A DNA stretch of 64,000 nucleotides from Allium sativum (Eukaryota > Streptophyta > Magnoliopsida > Asparagales > Amaryllidaceae). Position 1 is the stretch's first letter. Every line of letters starts with the position of its first letter. This document shows positions 57,001 through 64,000 of the stretch, one piece after another. The translations under genes were made by a program, and so were the position numbers. Location of the stretch: assembly GCA_030737875.1 (NCBI GenBank), contig CM060923.1, forward strand, positions 489,888,453 to 489,952,452, in the 5' to 3' direction. The notes beneath the pieces are model-generated. The model had not been told where the DNA came from. It did not search any database and was given only the letters and a program-made list of their open reading frames with translations.

Positions 57001-58734
57001 AGATTTAAATTAAATAAAAACATGGATTTTTATATAACGGGCCTTAACCTTTTATTTAGCCGGCCCAATACCCTTCCAAACCCGTACCCACTCCCTACAC
57101 TTCATCTCCCCCAAAACCGAAATACAAGCTTCAGTAAACTAACCCATATCCGATTCTTTGAGCTGATGTTCCTCCTCCACAAACCAGCAGTTCCCCGACC
57201 TAAGACCATCGTTGAACTCCCCATCTCCTCCTCCACCACCTCGTCACCCTCTCGTTCAACCCGCAAACACCCATCAAAATGCGTCCTCATCCAATCGTCA
57301 CAGCAGGTAAACCTTTTTGATTTCAAATCGAACCTAAAATTCACAATCACTACAACTCCTTACCACAAACGCAACTACATCCTTCGATTCGTGCACTGAT
57401 GCTCCCTTCTCACTAGAACAGGAGCCCTAGGCTCGCGCTGGTGGGTTTCCAATGAACAAAAGATCCACCGAACCCATAAAAACCCACATAGGATTGAATA
57501 GCAGACTTTGGTGATTCGAAGTATACTTGTATGGGGATTTTTAGGTTTTTATTTGAATTGTTTTTTATCATACAAGTATCGAAATTTCTGTTTAATTTTC
57601 TGTGGAGGCGGCTTGGAGTATTTGATTTTATAAGGGGGAAGACTTCTTGTGTGGCTGTACAAGGTGTTGGGTGGCCATTTCTAGTCCTTAGGAAATGTTG
57701 AGATATTTTATTTTATTGTTTTATATTCGTGTTCGGCACACTAAAAATCCACGTGATCACACACGACGCCCAAAAATCAAGAAACTAGACATGTAGCTAG
57801 AGTTCGACATTACGGTCCCAACGAAACTGGTTTCGTCAGATTCTGACTCCGTACGCTCACACAGCGTATTTTTAACCATCGAAATACTGATCGTTTTCCA
57901 CTCTAAAAATCCGTGCGGCCACACACTGACTCTAAAAATCACAGAACTTTGAATCTAGCAATAATTTGATGCTGTGGATCCAATAAAATTAGTTTCATCA
58001 AATTCCGACTTCGTTTGCAAAAGTGGCTATTTTTAAAGCTCTAAATAACATATTTAAATATTATTAAATTTAATATTTAAAAATAAATATTATCGTCTAT
58101 ATTCACAGTGGAATACCATACAGCTCTAGAATATTCCTATATGAATTTCTAGCTTGATATTTCAAATCTGGGTCAACCCGATATTCGATTTATATTGAAA
58201 TTCCTTTTTAAGATATAAATAATTCCTTTATAAATTATAAAGGAATTCCACAGCGACTTTTCTAAAATTTGATTTGGACGTAAATCAAAATCTACCCGAC
58301 GAAATCCCGATTTTTCTCTTCCACTAGAAATATATACTCCACCAGCTCAACACGTTTCTTGTTTCATAGAAATCCGTCTTAAAACGAATCCTGTACATTC
58401 AGTTGAAGTTCGAATCGCCAATTTACAAACTACAGCGCCATTTCGAGCTCGATTTTAATTATATTATAACTCTACGTTCAAACTGTCGTTTATATAATAT
58501 ATTCGTTATTCAAATTCAATTCCAAGCTGAATTAAATATCACGGTTGATCCAGCTCACACCATATCGTCATTTCAGCCAATTCTGATTATTTCAGAATTA
58601 AATATATTATTTAATTTATTATTTTAATTAAATATTCACCATTATTTAATTAAATGACCGTGAAATCCTTTTAATCACCTTTTAAATAATTAAATAAATA
58701 AATTATTATACCGCTGAAAATGCGGGGCATTATA
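54077..58734 (-). mobile_element. 5' LTR of element C (4658 bp)
   Basis: Colinear with 33685-38402 with scattered differences and indels, clearly more diverged than the Tat LTR pair. Its outer end has mutated from TGTAATGACCCG to TATAATGCCCCG (minus strand from 58734), losing the canonical TG. GTCCC at 58735-58739 matches 33680-33684. A (GAA)n microsatellite is at 54211-54234 and AT microsatellites near 56650-56685. The promoter-like island is at about 57000-57420. No gene is supported. Confidence 0.9.
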
Positions 58735-58772
58735 GTCCCTTATCTAAATTTCTTTCTTTTTCCTTTTTCAGC

Positions 58773-59567
58773 ATGCCTGGGGAACAAAACATTCCTAATA
58801 TCCTGGAGGGCGTCGCAATACCCGGATGGTTCCGTAGGTATTTGGAGGCCACGTCGCTTGCCGAAGGCCAAAGAGACATTCCTCCCCCAGTAGCGCCATT
58901 TATTCCTCCTCCCCCCTCCAAGAGTAGATAACTTCGCCAAGATCTGCAAAGACTTCCATGCTATGGGAGGGAAGCCATTCCATGGGAATGAGACATTCGT
59001 TGAAGCTCGAAATTGGTTCAAGGAGACCGAAGACTTGTTCATAATCTTTGAAGTAGAGGATAGGAGGAAGATTCAGTTAGCTGCTTGGCTAATAAAGGAC
59101 GAAGCCTCATTTTGGTGGGAAGTCACCCAAGCTGGACGTCCAGTGGAAACTTGGGAAGATTTTAGTCAAAGATTTGAAATGAAATTTCTTTCGCAAGCCG
59201 AGAAAAGCATGCAGATGGAAGGGTTCTTAGCACTCAAACAAGGAAACTTGACGGTGAAATAATATGTGAACAAATTCAACCAGCTAGCAAGGTTTGGGTT
59301 AAAACTGGAGGAAACGCCGCACAAAAAGGCTTTGCGGTTTGCTAAAGAGCTGAATGAACCCCTTCATAGGTTAGCCATGTCCGATATCCCAATGGGAGCC
59401 ACTTTTGAAAAACTAGTTGATATGGCCCTAATGCATGAGGAAAACAAGGGAGAAAAGAAGGAAGTAAAGGCTGAGGAAGCAACGCAAAATGAGGTGTGGC
59501 CAAAGAAGGGGCAGCAACAACAGCAGCAACAACAACCACAGTAGAAGAAAGGAGGGAAAAATGATAA
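58773..59567 (+). pseudogene. gag: Gag capsid pseudogene of copy E
   Basis: The ATG at 58773 starts a frame reading EQNIPNILEGVAIPGWF. A one-base loss near 58915-58930 relative to copy D shifts the frame. The capsid core then runs from about 58931 with FHGNETFVEARNW and QLAAWLIKDEASFWWEV, with a TAA at 59260-59262 in place of Glu and a TAG at 59542-59544 after a polyglutamine stretch (59507-59541). Copies D and E complement each other's early stops, so these arose after duplication. Confidence 0.85.
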
Positions 59568-59568
59568 A

Positions 59569-60381
59569 GGCAAGGATAAGAGAAAATGTCACCATTTTGG
59601 GAAGGAAGGTCAACTGGTTAAAGACTGTAAGCGAAGGAAGAATTCTTGCTTCCACCGTGGAGAGGCCGGACACTTTGCTAAAGAGTGCCCGAAGAAATAG
59701 GGATCACATGGACAAGGTCAAAAGGCAGGAAATTCTGGGGGGCAGGTGCATGCTCTCGTGGCTAGTGCTCCTGATAGAGGTAGAAGAATTTCTGTGGAAT
59801 GTTTAAATTCTCTTTTAAACCAACCTATTAGAACACTTTTTGATTCTTGTGCCGCACATTCATTTATATCAAGTTCTATAGTTGAATCTCTACACTTAAT
59901 TATTAGTATGGTAGTAGATCCCATAGTTGGTTAAAACCCCATTAGTGGTATGGCTCATTTATCGATGATTTGTCAGGGTTTGAAAATAGCTGTGTTAGGC
60001 GTCGAGTTTGAATGCGACGCGTATGTGCTCGGGTTTATGGGCTATGGGTTGATTCTAGGAATGGATTGGCTTAACACTTATGGTGCCATTCTGGATAATG
60101 AGAAGAGGGTTGTTAGGCTTCTGACTTGTCATGGGAGAACCCTCGAAATTTCTTGTGACCCACAAGGGTCCGTCATGCTTAGTTTCCTAGAGTCTCTTGA
60201 GGCGTCTATCGATGATCTGCGATCGGCACCAGTAGTCCGTAAGTATCCTGATATCTTGGATGGGGTTCGGGGATTACCCCCAAGGCTTGAGATTGATTTC
60301 CATATGTACATGGTGGACAATGCAAAACCAGTTGCATTACCTGTGCTCCATATGGCTCCTAAAAGAAAAGAGATAACTTGA
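59569..60381 (+). pseudogene. Zinc knuckles and aspartic protease of copy E
   Basis: Same frame as gag. Knuckle 1 is degraded (CHHFGKEGQLVKDC). Knuckle 2 reads CFHRGEAGHFAKEC. TAG at 59698-59700 and TAA at 59932-59934 interrupt the frame. The protease active-site triad is mutated to DSC (LFDSCAAHSF) where copy D has DSG, so it would be inactive even if made. ILGMDWLNTYG follows, and the frame ends just before the deleted reverse transcriptase. Confidence 0.82.
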
Positions 60382-60432
60382 TAAGAAAGTGGCGGGGATA
60401 CTAGAGAAGAGGCTTGATAGGTGAATCATATC

Positions 60433-60748
60433 AGGAAGGGAAACCTATTAAAGACAGTCCTCGAGGAAGCCCATCATTTCAAGATGACTATTCATCCAAG
60501 TGGCGATAAAATGTATAGTGTTCGAGGTAGTGGAGCCAAACTTACGAAAGGAAGTGAAAATAAAGAAGGAATCAATGATTGGATGAGTTCCGACATGCAT
60601 ACTTGGATCGGAGGTTAAGAAGCTACGCAAACGAGAAGTCAAGTTGGTGAAGGTCCAATGGGGAGACAATCAAGAAGTTGCAACTTGGGAGACCGAAGAC
60701 AAGATTTTTACGCTTCGTACCCTTTCCTTTTCAAGGGAATATTCTTAA
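60433..60748 (+). pseudogene. Integrase N-terminal scrap and chromodomain remnant (copy E)
   Basis: LLKTVLEEAHHFKMTIHPSG from the start of integrase is followed by the same junction as in copy D. The chromodomain part, KKLRKREVKLVKVQWGDNQ then VATWETEDKIF, runs in another frame to TAA at 60746-60748. The chromodomain is better preserved than most of the element, but it has no integrase to guide. Confidence 0.75.
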
Positions 60749-61351
60749 CTTCTCTTCCAAAAAGCTTTTATTAGCATTTGCTTCTATCATATGAGTATAT
60801 CCTATCAATCGAATCTTCGACCTTTAGGTAGGAAATCCCATTGTTATAAACATGTGTTTGAGACATGTTATGTTTGATGGATGCAAGTGGATGCAAGTGT
60901 TTGCTATTGGTTGCCTGTGGACGCATATACACACACATTAGGTACTAGATCGGCTCAATCACTAACATACTGCATATGGATGTGTGTGCATTTTCTTTTC
61001 TTTTATAGATGGAAATGGATGAACTAGCATATGTATGTTGCATTTGGACAAATGAGTGTGCACACAAGTAGAGCTTATATGTTATAATAGGATTGTTTTC
61101 ATACATATTGGATTCATGGCACTAATCATACATCGCATTAAGGAGGCCAACTGAATCAGTAGATCACTTAATCTTCGCATTAGTATTGGGACATATACAT
61201 ACACCTTTTCATATATTCATATAAGTATTAGAAATCCTTAAGGACTATGATGCCAGTGATTGATGGTTGAGTAGATGGATGATGGATGGTAGAATATGCA
61301 TTCTTCTCAACTTGGAGATTTCGGGGACGAGATCCTTTGAGTAGGGGAGAA
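60749..61351 (+). other. 3' untranslated region and polypurine tract of copy E
   Basis: Non-coding and colinear with 29263-29863 of copy D, including TGGATGCAAG repeats and CA-rich segments. It ends in the pre-PPT hairpin (61319-61332) and polypurine tract. Confidence 0.8.
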
Positions 61352-64000
61352 TGTAACACCCCAAACTTTTAACGACATTAAAGAGGATAAATTTAAGAAT
61401 TAAGTGAAATGGGTTACGCCATTGCGTTCATCTCGGAATTCTTCTTGAGATAGAGTCCGAGTTTGCGTAAAACGGATAACGTTTGAAGTAGTTATGAACG
61501 GTTAAAGTTTTACGATGAAAGAAGAATGCACTGGCGCACTTAACAAGTGCGCCAATGTATTTTTGCACTGGCGCACCTGCCAAGTGCGCCTAGAACAATT
61601 TCTGGGTGTTCGGGCCTTTTTCGAGTGAGTGACGACCCATGACCTGACCCAATTTCATTAGGGCTGAGGTGGCATCCGAATTCTGTAACCCAGCAGCTAT
61701 AAATATATTCCATATCCTTTGTTTTCTTTAAAGTAAAGCAATGGTGTCGGGCTCTGCTGGATTCTGGACTGAATTAGGATCTCTCAGCTTCTTCTAAAGC
61801 ATATCAAATTTTGAGATTCAAGCATAGACTCAGCACCTCTTCTATCATTTTAGCAGTCCAATCACAGTGAGTTCTAGTTGCTTTTAGGTTTAGATAAATA
61901 ATAGTGAAACTATGAAAGACTGTGATGTGGATACGATTGTAGACTTTAAACCTATGTTATTGGTAGATCTCATGCTATATTATGATAGACTGATTTCTTT
62001 GGATCTAATTCAATTGTTCCACTATGTTATCATAATGGATCTTAGGTTGTAAATTTTATGATATGCTATGATACAGATGTATTTAGATCTATTCTATGTG
62101 ATCTAAAATTATCAAGCTAGATCCGTTCTATGATTTGTCACCTTATGATTCATGTTAGATCTATCCTATGTGATCTAAAATTATCTCCTTATGATTCATG
62201 TTAGATCTATCCTATGTGATCTAAAATTGTCACCGTATGATTCATGTTAGATCTAGCTTATGTGATCTAAAATTGTCACGTTATGATTCATGTTAGATCT
62301 AGCCTACGTGATCTAAAATTGTCACCTTATGGTTCATGTTAGATCTATCCTATGTGATCTAAAATTGTCACCTTATGATTCATGTTAGATCTAGCCTATG
62401 TGATCTAAAATTGCCACCTTATGATTCATGTTAGATCTATCCTATGTGATCTAAAATTGTCACCTTATGATTCATGTTACATCTAGTTTATGTGATCTAA
62501 AATTGACACCTTATGATTCATGTTAGATCTAGCCTATGTGATCTAAAATTGTCAACTTATGATTCATGTTAGATCTATCTTATGTGCTCTAAAATTGTCA
62601 CTTTGTGATTCATGTTAGATCCGTCTTATGTGATCTAAAATTGTCACCTTATGATTCATATTAGATCTATTTTATATGATCTAAATTGTCACCCTATGTT
62701 ATCATGTTAGATTTAAATCGATTGGACATCTAAAATGGCTAATTTATATATTGTGACATCATAGTTCATCATTTTTATTTCCACCTTGTTATGATGAAAA
62801 GTTCATGTCCATGCTAGTATGTATGTTCACCTTTTATCATACGAGTTTATGTTTATGCCAAGATGATTATTTTAGAATATTTCTATTATTTTCCCTATTA
62901 TCGTTTATGACTAGGCTATTGTCTAGCCTAGTCATGTTGCCAATTTTGTGTGGGTGCTAGTTAAGGAATGGGGGAAGGGGATAAAAATGGCATAATTTGA
63001 AAATGAACATGTATGAACATGTAATTCAAATTATTGGGCAAAATAGGTATTGACACTTATAAAAGGAAAGGATTAATTAATTAGTAAATTAATTAAAAAT
63101 GGCATAATTTGAATATGAACATTTATGGATATGTAATTCGAATTATTGGGAAAAATAGGTATTGACACCTATAAAAGGAAAGGATTAATTAATTGGTAAA
63201 TTAATTAAAAATGGCATAATTTGAATATGAACATTTATGGACATGTAATTCAAATTATCGGGCAAAATAGGAATGGGCACCTATAAAAGGAAAGGGTTAA
63301 TTAATTAATTAATTAATTAAAAATGGAATGTCTAGTAATTACAATTAGGATTTGTAATTGTACTTATGACACGAGGTTTTGTTGCATTAGTGGTGGAAGT
63401 CTTCCCGGACCCGACCGGCATATCCAGCAACCAATAATGGTAAAACTAATGTGAGAGGTCTTAGTACGTAAATACAAATTGGGCTATGACACGAGGTTAG
63501 GCCTAACTATGGAATAAGTCTGCCCAAACCTGACCGGCATATCATCCACATGTTGTAGGCCTAATGTGGGAGGTTTGGCCCATTATGAAACCATAAATGG
63601 ACATGGTAAAGAATTGGACTACTTAACCTAAAGTTAATTCAAAGGGATTGTATGAACTTAAATTTAAGTTGGGGGTTATGTAAACATGGTTGAGGGGTGG
63701 GTTAGGTAAATCTGAAGAGGGGATGGTTAATAGGCCCACAAACTTAACCGGTTAAGATTATGTAATTAAAGACACCTAGTGGTATACATAATCGGTGGAA
63801 ATAATAAAGTTATGTAATTAAAGACACCTCTTAGGGTAAACATATAACTTGTAGAAGTAATAGGGTTATGTAGTTAAAGACGCCTATAGGTAAGCATAAC
63901 CGGTTGGAAGATTTGGGGTTATGTATTAAAGACACCTGTAGGTAAGCATAACCGGTAGAAGTAAATAAGGCTATGTAATTAAAGACACCTAGTGGTATAC
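61352..64000 (+). mobile_element. LTR L3 of the tandem element (incomplete at the window edge)
   Basis: Starts TGTAACACCCC after the polypurine tract of E. It contains the palindrome TGGCGCACTT/AAGTGCGCCA (61532-61554), TATAAATATA (61698-61707), about 13 copies of the 46-bp repeat, three units of about 112 bp (62985-63320), the stem-loop modules (63370-63575) and the first repeats of about 60 bp. Its last part, by comparison with L2 about 1.0 kb, lies beyond the window. No gene is seen. Confidence 0.92.
62080..62690 (+). repeat. 46-bp tandem repeat in L3, about 13 copies
   Basis: Same unit as in L1 and L2. The copy number is close to L2 and about three times that of L1, which groups L2 with L3. 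Confidence 0.9.

Larger units (their letters stand above)
58740..61351 (+). mobile_element. Internal region E of the tandem Tekay/Del-type element, continued
   Basis: Continues 33684 after removal of element C. With the 146-bp start the interior is about 2.76 kb, like copy D. It shares with D the loss of reverse transcriptase, RNase H and the integrase core. It ends with the hairpin TTTCGGGGACGAGA (one change) and polypurine tract GAGTAGGGGAGAA before L3. Confidence 0.9.

Overview
The window is nuclear DNA of a flowering plant (probably a eudicot, low confidence) made almost entirely of nested Ty3/gypsy LTR retrotransposons. No host gene, tRNA, rRNA or CRISPR array is supported. The lineages seen (a Tat-lineage element with two RNase H domains and an antisense gene, and Tekay/Del-type chromovirus derivatives with a chromodomain remnant) are plant-specific. 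The AT-rich sequence, satellite-like tandem repeats and insertions within insertions suggest gene-poor, pericentromeric-like heterochromatin.

Left part (1-22815). Two copies, A and B, of one family of non-autonomous elements lie on the + strand. Their LTRs are huge (about 7.1 and 6.35 kb) and their internal regions are tiny and non-coding (1039 bp each), with an initiator-Met primer binding site and a polypurine tract. The 3' LTR of A ends at 8202 inside the 5' LTR of B. The 3' LTR of B is split by a 3.2 kb solo LTR (15246-18478) flanked by a perfect 5-bp target duplication. Next comes a short older flank (22816-23839) with a decayed minus-strand coding relic.

Right part (23840-64000). A Tekay/Del-type chromovirus derivative is arranged LTR-internal-LTR-internal-LTR, a tandem dimer sharing its middle LTR. 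Both internal regions keep broken gag, zinc-knuckle and protease sequence plus a chromodomain remnant, and both have lost reverse transcriptase, RNase H and the integrase core at the same places. The second internal region (E) is split by a 25 kb minus-strand insertion (33685-58734, duplication GTCCC). That insertion is element C, a third giant-LTR non-autonomous element related to A and B. Element C is itself split by a 14.2 kb minus-strand Tat-lineage element (38454-52621, duplication GAAGA) with near-identical 914-bp LTRs.

The Tat element is the only one with near-complete machinery. It has gag-protease, then an in-frame UAG in a tobamovirus-like readthrough context, then RT, RNase H, archaeal-type RNase H (broken by one UGA) and integrase with a D-D-35-E triad. 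Between pol and the 3' LTR it carries a three-exon gene on the opposite strand with its own TATA box and poly(A) signal, broken by one stop and one frameshift.

The most interesting signals are structural. A leader hairpin with a palindromic centre is conserved in A, B and C, like a retroviral dimerisation site. A duplicated stem-loop module with compensatory changes occurs in all the Tekay-type LTRs. Perfect palindromes lie upstream of the TATA boxes of three unrelated LTR families. A shared pre-polypurine-tract hairpin links the giant-LTR elements to the chromovirus that may mobilise them.
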